DNA of 64,000 bases, from NCBI GenBank assembly GCA_002104945.1, contig MCFH01000019.1, forward strand, positions 156,501 through 220,500, read 5' to 3'. Every line of letters starts with the position of its first letter. Positions within the stretch are counted from its first letter, which is position 1. A program made the translations under genes and the position numbers. The notes under the pieces were generated by a model. The model was not told where the DNA came from. It saw only the letters and a program-made list of their open reading frames with translations, and made no database searches. Shown one piece after another: positions 31,860 to 43,000 of the stretch. This DNA is from Piromyces finnis (taxonomy: Eukaryota > Neocallimastigomycota > Neocallimastigomycetes > Neocallimastigales > Neocallimastigaceae).

Positions 31860-34800
31860 ATGTCAGTCCTTTATATTAAAGATAAGAATTATATCAGACG
31901 TGGTACCCGGTCTTATGGTATCCCCTTAGATGATATTCGCTCCTTCTTTATCCGTGGTATTCGATCATGGTCAGTAAATATGCTATGGGGAAAACTCGAG
32001 GTTATTCTAGAAGATAAATTTAATTCAGTTATTAGTGTTAAATATTTTCAGACTTTCAATGATCACTTTTTCTTAGTCAAGGTTCATGGTTCATCGAAAG
32101 ATTGTATTAAAATCTTACACATGTTAAAGAAGAAACTTTCAGTTACCTCAATTTCCTTTTCATCTCGTAGTAGAAGGAATCACAAATACACTTTTTCCAC
32201 TCTCAAACGTAAAATTTTAGTTTCTAATAAACATCAACATTCTATTCAACAATCATTCCAACAATCATTTCAACAATCAGTTCAACAATCTCATCAACAA
32301 TCCGATCTTCAACAAGATCTTCAACAAGATCTTCAACAAGTTTCCCATCATGAAAATATTCCAGATCTACAGCTAACACAATTTCAATCTCAACATTCAA
32401 CAATTAATTCTAATAGCTCTATCAACTCTGCTAACAGTTCAATAGTTGATAGTTCTTCAGTTTCACAGCCATCTAGTAATAGTTCTACTTATTCCTCTGA
32501 TGCATCATCCATTAATAATGATGACCTTGATAATAATAATAATAGCAACGATTCTTCCTCATCCAACAAGCCTAATAACTTTTCTTTTTGTCTTAGTTGG
32601 AACACCAATGGGTGGAATCATGAAAAGAGAGATAGTATTAGCTATTTCACAGCTATTTTCAAACCATTATTTTTATGTTTCCAAGAAACTGGTAATGGTT
32701 CTGGATCGAATACAGATTATCCTTGTCGTGTTACTTTGCGAAACTATAGACACTTTTTCAAGAAAGCTGACGAATCAGTTCCTGGAATGAGAGGTTTATA
32801 TTTAGGTTTTCACAATTCGTGTCAAGCCTCACTTGAAAACTTCTCTGGAAAGTATATTATTTCTATTTATACTTTTAGTCTTTGGAATAGATTCAAATGC
32901 TCGATTGGAAATGTTTATATGCCTCATAGTCATCACAACATCTATGTTGATCATGCAAAGTTAGAAGTTCGCTTGTGGTTACAAACTCATTCATCCCATC
33001 CATCGATTCTTGTTGGTGATTTTAATATGTCTAAAGTAAAATTATCCAATTGGTTATCAACTAATGGATTAGGAGATTGGGAAATTCTTCTGCTTAGAGG
33101 GTCGACTATCTCTTGGACTCGAGGTGAACAATCTTCCGACATTGACCATGCTCTTATCAATTTGAAGATGAAAGATCTTATTCACTCAGGATCATTTATA
33201 AATAATTTTTATCCTGTATCAGACCATAAGCCACTTCTTATTAATGGTAAAATTATTCCTATGGAAGATTTTTCTAATGACTTTAATGTTCCTAAGAAAA
33301 TTCTGAAATGGAATAGATTAAAATGTATTGAGGAAAAGGAATCTATTCTCAGTCATAATAAATTCCAAATTCTTTCAGCAAAATTCAACGATCCTAATGT
33401 TTCTACAGATGAACTTTCCAAAGAGTTTACTTCAACTGCTTTTTCAATTGCAGACGAGCTCAGTATTACCTCAGCTAATAATGTTATAAAGTCTTCATTT
33501 CATATTTCACAACAAATTTTTAATCTTCAAAAAATCAAAATGAAGTTGTATAAGAGATTTAAAAAAGAAAGAATTTATGATATAGATGAATTTATTAAAA
33601 GAATTAAAATCTACCGTAAGCTCATTGATTACATCCACAAAAGATGTAATGAATTTAGGAAACAAGAATATCTCCATTGGATTAAAACAGGATGTGAGTA
33701 TATGAAGAGTCATAATCCTAAGAAGGCCTGGAAATGGATTAAGAAAACTGCAAAAATTGGAAAAGATTCTTTCTTTATTGCTCAACCAATTAAAAATAAA
33801 AATGGAGAATTAGTTGTTGCTACGGAAGAACAACTAGATGTGTGGCATGATCATTTCGAAAATCTTGCATCAGATCCAAGTGGTGTAAGTCTTGATTTGG
33901 AACATTGGTATGAAGAACCAACGAATAAACGTTTTTCACTTCCTATGCTTGATGAGTGGGATATCAACCAAGATATTAGTATTGATGAAGTCAAGTCAGC
34001 TATCCTCACTACTCCAAATTATAAAGCATCAGGTCCGAATGGTATTCCAATTGAATTTTACAAAGCATTAATTCCATCAAGTAATGATTCTAATAATGCT
34101 ACAGATAATAATTCTTCCGGTAATACCACTTCAGATAATGATGCTCATGGTTTAAATTTTATTCTTAAATTATTCAACCGTATTTGGGATGGAGATTTCC
34201 CCAACTCATGGAATGAATCCAGTATTGTTTCTATTCCTAAGAAGGGAGATTTGACAGATTGTGATAACTATCGAGGTATATCACTTATCAATAATGGCAT
34301 TAAGTTGATTTCCAAAATTGTCACCACTAGAATCTCAGAATATGGTCTAAAGAATAATTTCATTAGACCTGAACAATTTGGTTTTCGAAAAAAGGAAGAA
34401 AGTATCAGTCTTTTCATTTCAATCCAAGAAATATGCCGTAGACGTCAATTAGATAATAAAGAGACATATTTGGCCTTTTTAGATCTCAGGAAAGCATACG
34501 ATTCAGTCCCAATCGGTAATATTCTCCATAAATTAGATTGTTTAGGAATCCGAGGTAAGAGTTTACAATTTATCAAAAATTTATATTTAACATCTAAGGC
34601 TAATGTCAAATTAGATGGTCAATTCTCGAAATCTTTTGATGTGAAGAAAGGAGTCCGTCAAGGATGCCCTCTTTCTCCTATTCTCTTTAATCTCTTTATT
34701 AATGATATATTTAGAGAGTGCGAAGATCTTGGAGTCAGTTTAGGTGACACTCGATGCTGTGGTGGACTTTTTGCAGATGATATAGTTATTTGTGCTCCAA

Positions 34801-36386
34801 CAAGAGGATGCTTAAAAAAGATGCTTAGAAGAGTTAATGAATGGGCATTGTATAATGAAATGGAATTTGGTATCCAGAAGTGTTCAACGATGGTGATTCG
34901 TCCTGAATCAATAGAAAATCAGAACAAGAGAGATCCAACATTTTACTTAGCAGGACAACCCATTCCAACTACTGATTGCTATACTTATCTTGGTGTTCCA
35001 TTTGATAAGAATTTGTCCCTTAAACCAGTAATTAAAACTCTCAATAACAAGGTTTTGAAAGGACTTTTCTCAGTCAGTAAATTCTTAAGAAATCCTAATA
35101 TTCCTATTCCCTTCAAAAAACTAGTACTTAACTCACAAGTGATTAGCAGAGTTTCATACTTTGCACCATTACTTGGATCCAACAAAGCTAGGTCTAGGAT
35201 TGCTCAGAAGCATGTTAACAAAGGAATACGATGGATTGCCGGAGTTCATAAAGCTGTATCGTTTATATCTTTATACTCTATCTCAAAAGATTTGAATATT
35301 CCTCCATTGTCAGCCAAATGTGCTTTAGCTCAGGTTAGATGTTTTAACAAATGGAAAAACTCAAGTTGTATTATCTCACACCTTGTCAATTACATTCCTA
35401 AATTTAGAAAATACACGTGGTGCAAATCAAGTAGGACACTTGATAAAAAATTAAAGAAGCATGGAGATGTCAAAGCAGTTAAAAACTTTTATTGGAAAGA
35501 TCTCAAAGGGAATTCAATCAAAGCGCAATATTATGATGATAATAAATTTATTGAAACTAAAGATTTTATTAAATTATGTTATGAGTACCCAGAGTTTGCC
35601 TATGGCTTCTACTGGCTATTGAAAGCAAGAAACGGATACAAGTTGGATGCTAGAGTTGCCAAAGCTGCTAAATTTGTTGATCCAGTTTGTCCTAACTACT
35701 GTCCATGTTGCAAGTGTGGAGATCAAAGTATTAAACATTGGTTATTAGATTGTCCAACATTTAGAGATATCCGTATTAAACATTATGATTCCATAGTCCA
35801 TCTATTAAATTTTTTCAGTCAACGTAATTCCAATAGTCCTATCAATAATAATGAAAATGTTAATATCAGTAGAGATAGCAATAACATTAATAGTAATAGT
35901 AACAATAGTAGTAATAACAATAGTAATAGTAACAATAGTAATAATAACAATAGTAGTAATAGAAATAATAATATTAGTAATGATAACAATAGTGAAGATA
36001 ATAATTCTAATTTAGATAGTAATTTAGTTAATGATAGTAATAGTTCTAATAATCCGGTGAATATTAATGTGTATGATTATTCTAGTGTGTGCAGTAAAAT
36101 ATTTAAATTCCTTCTTGGGGGAAGAAGTTTTAACAATATCAATTACAATTCAAGGGAATGGAAAGAACTTTGTAAGCGTCAGATTCAATCTGGTACTAAT
36201 GAAGGAACACCATTCTTGACGGTAACCGCGGAACTTCTAACCAAAATCATGCCTTTTGCTATTGGCCAGCAATGGTCAATGTTCAAAAGGTTTGAAGCAA
36301 CATCCAAGAGCGTCAATGCTGAAGAAACAGTAAGACAGGCCAGGAGAGCCAGCGCAACCAATGGAGATCATAATTTTGTTCCATGA
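31860..36386 (+). CDS. LINE polyprotein: endonuclease and reverse transcriptase
   Basis: A 1508-residue protein that would nick target DNA and copy the LINE RNA into it. In order: an N-terminal region of ~110 residues of unknown fold; a Gln-rich repeat (QQSFQQS type, about 125-165) and a Ser/Asn-rich linker; an apurinic-endonuclease-type domain (about 240-470) with SWNTNG, GDFNMS near 386 and SDHKPL near 453; a reverse transcriptase (about 700-1010) with YRGISL, EQFGFR, FLDLRKAYDSV, GVRQGCPLSP and the catalytic FADD near 970; a Cys/His finger near 1277 (CPNYCPCCKCGDQ...H...C); an Asn/Ser-rich stretch (about 1325-1400); and a conserved C-terminal segment also kept in the truncated copy. All catalytic motifs are present. 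The start is the first ATG after the leader. There is no separate ORF1, so its nucleic-acid-binding role may lie in the N-terminal region. Confidence 0.95.
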   Translation: MSVLYIKDKNYIRRGTRSYGIPLDDIRSFFIRGIRSWSVNMLWGKLEVILEDKFNSVISVKYFQTFNDHFFLVKVHGSSKDCIKILHMLKKKLSVTSISFSSRSRRNHKYTFSTLKRKILVSNKHQHSIQQSFQQSFQQSVQQSHQQSDLQQDLQQDLQQVSHHENIPDLQLTQFQSQHSTINSNSSINSANSSIVDSSSVSQPSSNSSTYSSDASSINNDDLDNNNNSNDSSSSNKPNNFSFCLSWNTNGWNHEKRDSISYFTAIFKPLFLCFQETGNGSGSNTDYPCRVTLRNYRHFFKKADESVPGMRGLYLGFHNSCQASLENFSGKYIISIYTFSLWNRFKCSIGNVYMPHSHHNIYVDHAKLEVRLWLQTHSSHPSILVGDFNMSKVKLSNWLSTNGLGDWEILLLRGSTISWTRGEQSSDIDHALINLKMKDLIHSGSFINNFYPVSDHKPLLINGKIIPMEDFSNDFNVPKKILKWNRLKCIEEKESILSHNKFQILSAKFNDPNVSTDELSKEFTSTAFSIADELSITSANNVIKSSFHISQQIFNLQKIKMKLYKRFKKERIYDIDEFIKRIKIYRKLIDYIHKRCNEFRKQEYLHWIKTGCEYMKSHNPKKAWKWIKKTAKIGKDSFFIAQPIKNKNGELVVATEEQLDVWHDHFENLASDPSGVSLDLEHWYEEPTNKRFSLPMLDEWDINQDISIDEVKSAILTTPNYKASGPNGIPIEFYKALIPSSNDSNNATDNNSSGNTTSDNDAHGLNFILKLFNRIWDGDFPNSWNESSIVSIPKKGDLTDCDNYRGISLINNGIKLISKIVTTRISEYGLKNNFIRPEQFGFRKKEESISLFISIQEICRRRQLDNKETYLAFLDLRKAYDSVPIGNILHKLDCLGIRGKSLQFIKNLYLTSKANVKLDGQFSKSFDVKKGVRQGCPLSPILFNLFINDIFRECEDLGVSLGDTRCCGGLFADDIVICAPTRGCLKKMLRRVNEWALYNEMEFGIQKCSTMVIRPESIENQNKRDPTFYLAGQPIPTTDCYTYLGVPFDKNLSLKPVIKTLNNKVLKGLFSVSKFLRNPNIPIPFKKLVLNSQVISRVSYFAPLLGSNKARSRIAQKHVNKGIRWIAGVHKAVSFISLYSISKDLNIPPLSAKCALAQVRCFNKWKNSSCIISHLVNYIPKFRKYTWCKSSRTLDKKLKKHGDVKAVKNFYWKDLKGNSIKAQYYDDNKFIETKDFIKLCYEYPEFAYGFYWLLKARNGYKLDARVAKAAKFVDPVCPNYCPCCKCGDQSIKHWLLDCPTFRDIRIKHYDSIVHLLNFFSQRNSNSPINNNENVNISRDSNNINSNSNNSSNNNSNSNNSNNNNSSNRNNNISNDNNSEDNNSNLDSNLVNDSNSSNNPVNINVYDYSSVCSKIFKFLLGGRSFNNINYNSREWKELCKRQIQSGTNEGTPFLTVTAELLTKIMPFAIGQQWSMFKRFEATSKSVNAEETVRQARRASATNGDHNFVP

Positions 36387-36626
36387 TAAAATTTTGATCT
36401 TTGGCTCGGTGTCCCATTGGAAGTCAAATACAATTATTATACTTTAGTATAATAGTGGCTTTCTTACTTTAATTAAAATTACTAGAATACATTATACCCA
36501 ATTTTTATTCATTTGTGTTTATTTAAACATATTTTTTTTTATTTTTATTTTAATTTTAATTTTTTTATTACATGTATTATAATTTTAATTAAATTAATAA
36601 TAAAGTTTAAAATATTTGATGCCGTT
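36387..36626 (+). other. LINE 3' UTR
   Basis: It is nearly identical to the 3' UTR of the truncated copy at 20500-20745 through GGTGTCCCATTGGAAGTCAA, the hairpin ATTATACT-TT-AGTATAAT and ACATTATACCCAATTTTT. Conservation of the stem in both copies suggests the sequence recognised by the reverse transcriptase to start copying; this is inference. Confidence 0.6.
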
Positions 36627-36657
<31 letters not shown>

Positions 36658-37249
36658 AAAAAATCAATATAACTGAATATTTAAAAGAAGAGTATATCAA
36701 TAAAAATATCATTTTAATAAAATATTTAAAAATATGTTTAAAAAAATATTTAAAAAACATGAATAAATGAAATATTAATGGTTTATGTGTATATATTAAT
36801 GGTTTTAAATTGCATCTTTATTAACAAATATTATTTTAGTATTAATTTTATTTTATTTTATTTTTATACTTATTATGTATAATGTATTATAGAATGAAAA
36901 TAATATAATATATATAATTTTTATTATATTAACAATAATTAGATAATAATTGAAAATAAAAGAAAACCATTTTTTAAACTATAATTTATTTAACTAATGA
37001 TTTTAAACACAATTTCAAAAAACTAAAATGTTAATTTCACCTTTTTTTTTTTTCTAAATAAAATTTCTATATTAAAAAAGAAGCTAGTTCATTTTTAATT
37101 TATAAATACAATTCATTAATACAAATAAATTTTAACAGAAAAGGTTATATAATGTTATTTTAAAAAAATAATAAAAAACTATTTTTTACAAATATAAAAA
37201 ATTAACTCTTTTATTTATATAAACCATTAATCCTTTTGATATATTAATA

Positions 37250-37540
37250 TTATAACTTTTATATATAGTAAGACTTTTATAAAAATTTAAACTAAATTTT
37301 TTAATTCTTTTTTTTCATCTTCATTGCAATATTACAATATGTGATAATTCAAATAATCTTTTAATATTGATCTTTTACTCATATCAGCTTTAATATATAA
37401 TAACATTTTGATTATACTAATGTAAATAGTAAATTAGAATTTGTGGTTAATAAAAATTAAAATATAAATTAAGGAATATAGTGGTATAGTAAAAATTTCA
37501 AATAAATATTTTTTATTAAAGAGAGTTATAAAAATGTTAT
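37250..37540 (+). other. Central loop C of palindromic unit 1
   Basis: Non-repeated DNA between the inverted arms of unit 1. In this orientation it reads TATATATAGTAAGACTTTTA, CATCTTCATTGCAATATTAC, then TTTGTGGTTAATAAAAATTA (37440-37459) and TAGTGGTATAGTAAAAATTT. The same loop in unit 2 (42970-43272) is in the opposite orientation. Confidence 0.8.
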
Positions 37541-40067
37541 TAATATATCAAAAGGATTAATAGTTAGTATAAATAAAAGGGTTAATTTTTTATATTTTTA
37601 AAAAATAGTTTTTTTTATTTACTTTTTGCTTATTTTTTATTTTTTTTTTCGAAAATAACATTATATAACCTTTTCTGTTAAAAATTATGTGTATTTATGA
37701 ATTGTATTTATAAATATATAATGAAATAACTTCCTTTTTTAATATAGAAATTTTACTTACAAAAAAAAAGGTGAAATTTACATTTTAATTAAATAAAATA
37801 TAGTTTAAAAATAGTGTTTTCTTTTATTTTCAATTAGTATTTCTATTAGTATCTAATTATTGTTAATATAAAAAAATTATATATATTATATTATTTTCAT
37901 TCTATAATACATTATACATAATAAGTATAAAAATAAAATAAAATAAAATTAATACTTAAATAATATTTGTTAATAAAGATGCAATTTAAACCCATTAATA
38001 AATACACCTAAACCATTAACATTTCATTTATTCATGTTTTTTAAATATTTTTTTAAATATATTTTTAAATATTTTATTAAAATGATATTTTTATTGATAT
38101 ACTCTTCTTTTAAATATTCAGTTATATTGATTTTTTTGTTAAAAATATTTATATTAGTACTTTTCCTCAAATTAATTTAAAATATATATAGATTCATAAG
38201 TGGATGTTGGTATAAAAACAAGATTATACTTTTATTTTCTAATAATTAAAAAATGAAAGGAAAAAGGAGAAAGAAAAAAAAGTAAATAATAATAATAATA
38301 TCAATAATAACATCAATAATAATAACAATAACGAATATAAATAACTTTAAGAAAGTATTTTAAACTATATATTTTTTTTTTCGTTATATAAATATTATTA
38401 AAAGATTATTACTATATATAAAAATAAAAATTAAAATATAAAATATTAATACACACCACACCTACACACACACAAAACAAAAGAAGTATTCAATTTATTT
38501 ATAAATAAAATATTACTAATATTCTAATGATTTTTTTTTAAATTTGTATATTTTTATTGATATTCATTTTTTTAATTATTCAATTACATTGTTTTTTTTT
38601 TTTATAAATATTTTAATTAGTATTTTATTCAAATTAATTAAAAATACTTATAAACACCCAAGTGAGATGGTGATTTAGAAACAAAAATATGAATATATTT
38701 TTAAAATCAATTCATATTTAATTATTAAAATAGAAATTTAACTAGATCAACTATTTCCATTTATAAGATTATATGAATTAAATGTAAAAATTCAGTAAAA
38801 TTAATAAAATTAGAAAATCCAATATCATATAATATAATAATAGTATTATTAAAATTATATAAATATATAATAATAAACATTTTTTTAATTGTTTAGTTAA
38901 GGTGTTGTCCATTTCATGATTTATCTTGCCGATGTACTTTTTATTTTAAGGTAGTTTTAAAGTCATATTCATAAATCTTTGATTGTATATCTTTAGTATA
39001 TCTAGATAGTATGCTTTTGAGATTAATTTAATGAGGCATTTGCCATATAGGAATTCAGATTTATTTTTTCTTCTTTTTTTGACTAGATTAGAAAAGAATT
39101 TCTTAGAGTTCGAGTTACTGAATATTAGAAGGGCAAATTATTAAATATTTATAAATTTTAACAAATACTACAATTTCATTATATTGTTATCAATGATTAA
39201 TTGATTATACATTTAAACAAAACTAGACAGCTTTAAATAAATAATTTATATATAATAATTTATATATAATAATTTATATATAAAATAGAGCATTCATAGT
39301 GATTAATTATTTGCTGCATCTGTCTATATATTGTAGAAATATATTCATTATTATTATTGTATTATTATTATTGTATTATTATTATCATATTATTAACTTA
39401 TAAAATAGAGTTGCAAGAAAGATTGCTGTACATGTCTAATACTAGACATGTTGTTTTGCATAAAAACTAGACAGCTTTTTTTTTCATATTTAGCTAAATT
39501 ATTAGCTGGCTGCATTTGCTTGCATTTGCATGCATTTGCTGCATTTGCTGCATCTGTCTACATTAAAAGTTATCCAAGTTAGCTAACAAAAAGTAAAAGA
39601 GATAAAGTGATTGCAGTGCATGTCTAATACTAGACGTGTGGGTTCTCGTTGTTGATAAGTTTAAAATCATTATAACGATATAATATTATAATATTTGAAT
39701 GAATATTAAAATATTATAAAGCTATAACAATACTATATAAAATGATAATTATGAAATAAATTCATTTGAATTATCTTTTTTTGTTTTTTTTGTTTTTTGT
39801 TAAATTCTTTTTATATTTCTTTCTTTTCATGGATAACATGATTTTTCAAATTTATTTGATTCCTTTTTTTTTCTTTTATACTTTTTTTTTTATTTTAATA
39901 AAATTTTAAATTATCTTAAAAAAATTTTATTTATTTGATAATAATTAAATTACTTGACCTTGACAATATGACATTTATAACATGTACCACCTTTTCATAA
40001 TTAAAATATTAATAATTTATATTATGTTGTTAATATATAATTTCTCTTTTTGGTTATTTTTTCTATT

Positions 40068-43000
40068 AAATATAATTAAAGTTTAATTATTTTATATTAT
40101 TAATTAGTATAGTCTTACACCAAAAAATAATTATTATAATAATAATAAAAATGTTTCAGGTAATCCTTTTAATAATTATTTTTTATTCATGAAAAGATAA
40201 AAGTTTATATATTTTATATATATAATGAAATTTTTATTGTACACAAATTTAAAAGTAAATATATAAAAAATATATAATATATTTATTAAATTTATTAAAT
40301 AAAAAAAAAAAACATTTTCATTTTGTTAATTCAATATACTATTAATGATTAATGTAAATAACGAATTTAAATTTTGTAGTTAATAAAAATTAGTGAATTG
40401 AGGTGGTAGAGTTAAAATTTTAAATTTAATTTTTAAATTGTAATATAATTTAATAGAAAAAATAACCAAAAAGAGAAATTATATATTAACAGCATAATAT
40501 AAATTATTAATATTTTAATTATGAAAGGGTGGTAAATGTTATAAATGTTATATTATCAAAGTCAAGTAATTTAATTATTATCAAATAAATACTTTTTTAA
40601 AATAATTTGAAAATTTATTAAAATAAAAAAAAAAGTATAAAAGAAAAAAAAAAGGAATCAAATAAATTTAAAAAATCATGTTATCCATGAAAAGAAAGAA
40701 ATATAAAAAGAATTTAACAAAAAACAAAAAAAACAAAAAAAGATAATTCAAATGAATTTATTTCATAATTATCATTTTATATAGTATTGTTATAGCTTTA
40801 TAATATTTTAATATTCATTCAAATATTATAATATTATATCGTTATAATGATTTTAAACTTATCAACAACGAGAACCCACACGTCTAGTATTAGACATGCA
40901 CTGCAATCACTTTATCTCTTTTACTTTTTGTTAGCTAACTTGGATAACTTTTAATGTAGACAGATGCAGCAAATGCAGCAAATGCATGCAAATGCAAGCA
41001 AATGCAGCCAGCTAATAATTTAGCTAAATATGAAAAAAAAAGCTGTCTAGTTTTTATGCAAAACAACATGTCTAGTATTAGACATGTACAGCAATCTTTC
41101 TTGCAACTCTATTTTATAAGTTAATAATATGATAATAATAATACAATAATAATAATACAATTATAATAATGAATATATTTCTACAATATATAGACAGATG
41201 CAGCAAATAATAATCACTATAAATGCTCTATTTTATATATAAATTATTATATATAAATTATTATATATAAATTATTTATTTAAAGCTGTCTAGTTTTGTT
41301 TAAATATTTAATCAATTAATCATTGATAACAATATAATGAAATTGTAGTATTTGTTAAAATTTATAAATATTTAATAATTTTCCCTTCTAATATTCAGTA
41401 ACTCGAACTCTAAGAAATTCTTTTCTAATCTAGTCAAAAAAAGAAGAAAAAATAAATCTGAATTCCTATATGGCAAATGGCTCATTAAATTAATCTCAAA
41501 AGCATACTATCTAGATATACTAAAGATATACAATCAAAGATTTATGAATATGACTTTAAAACTACCTTAAAATAAAAAGTACATCGGCAAGATAAATCAT
41601 GAAATGGACAACACCTTAACTAAACAATTAAAAAAATGTTTATTATTATATATTTATATAATTTTAATAATACTATTATTATATTATATGATATTGATTT
41701 TCTAATTTTATTAATTTTACTGAATTTTTACATTTAATTCATATAATCTTATAAATGGAAATAGTTGATCTAGTTAATTTCTATTTTAATAATTAAATAT
41801 GAATTGATTTTAAAAATATATTCATATTTTGTTTTTTTTATAACCATCTCACTTGGATGTTTATAAGTATTTTTAATTAATTTGAATAAAATACTAATTA
41901 AAATATTAATAAAAAAAAAAAACAATGTAATTGAATAATTAAAAAAATGAATATCAATAAAAATATATAAATTTAAAAAAAAAATCATTAGAATATTAGT
42001 AATATTTTTTTATTTATAAATAAATTGAATACTTCTTTTGTTTTGTGTGTGTGTAGGTGTGGTGTGTATTAATATTTTATATTTTAGTTTTTATTTTTAT
42101 ATATAGAAATAATTTTTTAATAATATTTATATAACAAAAAAAAATAGTTTAAAATACTTTCTTAAAGTTATTTATATTCGTTATTGTTATTATTATTGAT
42201 GTTATTATTGATATTATTATTATTATTTACTTTTTTTTCTTTCTCCTTTTTCCATTTATTTTTTAATTATTAAAAAATAAAGGAATAATCTTGCTTTTAT
42301 ACCAATATTCACTTATGAATCTATAGGTATTTTAAATTAATTTGAGGAAAAGTACTAATATAAATATTTTTAACAAAAAAATCAATATAACTGAATATTT
42401 AAAAGAAGAGTATATCAATAAAAATATCATTTTAATAAAATATTTAAAAATATATTTAAAAAAATATTTAAAAAACATGAATAAATGAAATATTAATGGT
42501 TTATGTGTATATATTAATGGTTTTAAATTGCATCTTTATTAACAAATATTATTTAAGTATTAATTTTATTTTATTTTATTTTTATACTTATTATGTATAA
42601 TGTATTATAGAATGAAAATAATATAATATATATAATTTTTTTATATTAACAATAATTAGATACTAATAGAAATACTAATTGAAAATAAAAGAAAACACTA
42701 TTTTTAAACTATATTTTATTTAATTAAAATGTAAATTTCACCTTTTTTTTTGTAAGTAAAATTTCTATATTAAAAAAGGAAGTTATTTCATTATATATTT
42801 ATAAATACAATTCATAAATACACATAATTTTTAACAGAAAAGGTTATATAATGTTATTTTCGAAAAAAAAAATAAAAAATAAGCAAAAAGTAAATAAAAA
42901 AAACTATTTTTTACAAATATAAAAAATTAACCCTTTTATTTATATAAACCATTAATCCTTTTGATATATTAATAACATTTTTATAACTCTCTTTAATAAA

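Larger units (their letters stand above)
30976..36650 (+). mobile_element. Full-length LINE-type (non-LTR) retrotransposon
   Basis: A 5.68 kb element with a tandem-repeat 5' region (30976-31221), a 5' UTR to 31859, one long ORF (31860-36386), a ~240-base 3' UTR with hairpin ATTATACTTTAGTATAAT (36436-36453) and a ~24-base poly(A) (36627-36650). It sits inside arm F of palindromic unit 1. Comparison with the empty site in unit 2 (42354-42380) shows the 5' junction exactly after AAAAGTAC and the 3' side resuming at a TTTT(A)nTCAATATAACTG. About 12 bases of target (TAATATAAATAT) are missing and no target-site duplication is seen. The intact ORF and the tail suggest recent, possibly ongoing activity. 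Confidence 0.9.
28820..40067. repeat. Palindromic array, unit 1 (interrupted by LINE)
   Basis: First unit of a tandem array of family B. Order: part of spacer S (from about 28820), forward arm F (about 29050-30975), LINE insertion (30976-36650), inner arm and central loop C (loop about 37250-37540), then the arm in inverted orientation R (about 38150-40067). Landmarks of F, found complemented in R: GAAAGGGTGGTAAATGTTAT, ATGTTATCCATGAAAAGAAA, GAGAACCCACACGTCTAG, two copies of the three-motif set, CAGTAACTCGAACTC, CCTATATGGCAAATGGCTCA, TGTGTGTGTAGGTGTGGTGT and ACCAATATTCACTTATGAAT. Without the LINE the unit is about 5.7 kb. No gene of its own is visible. Confidence 0.85.
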
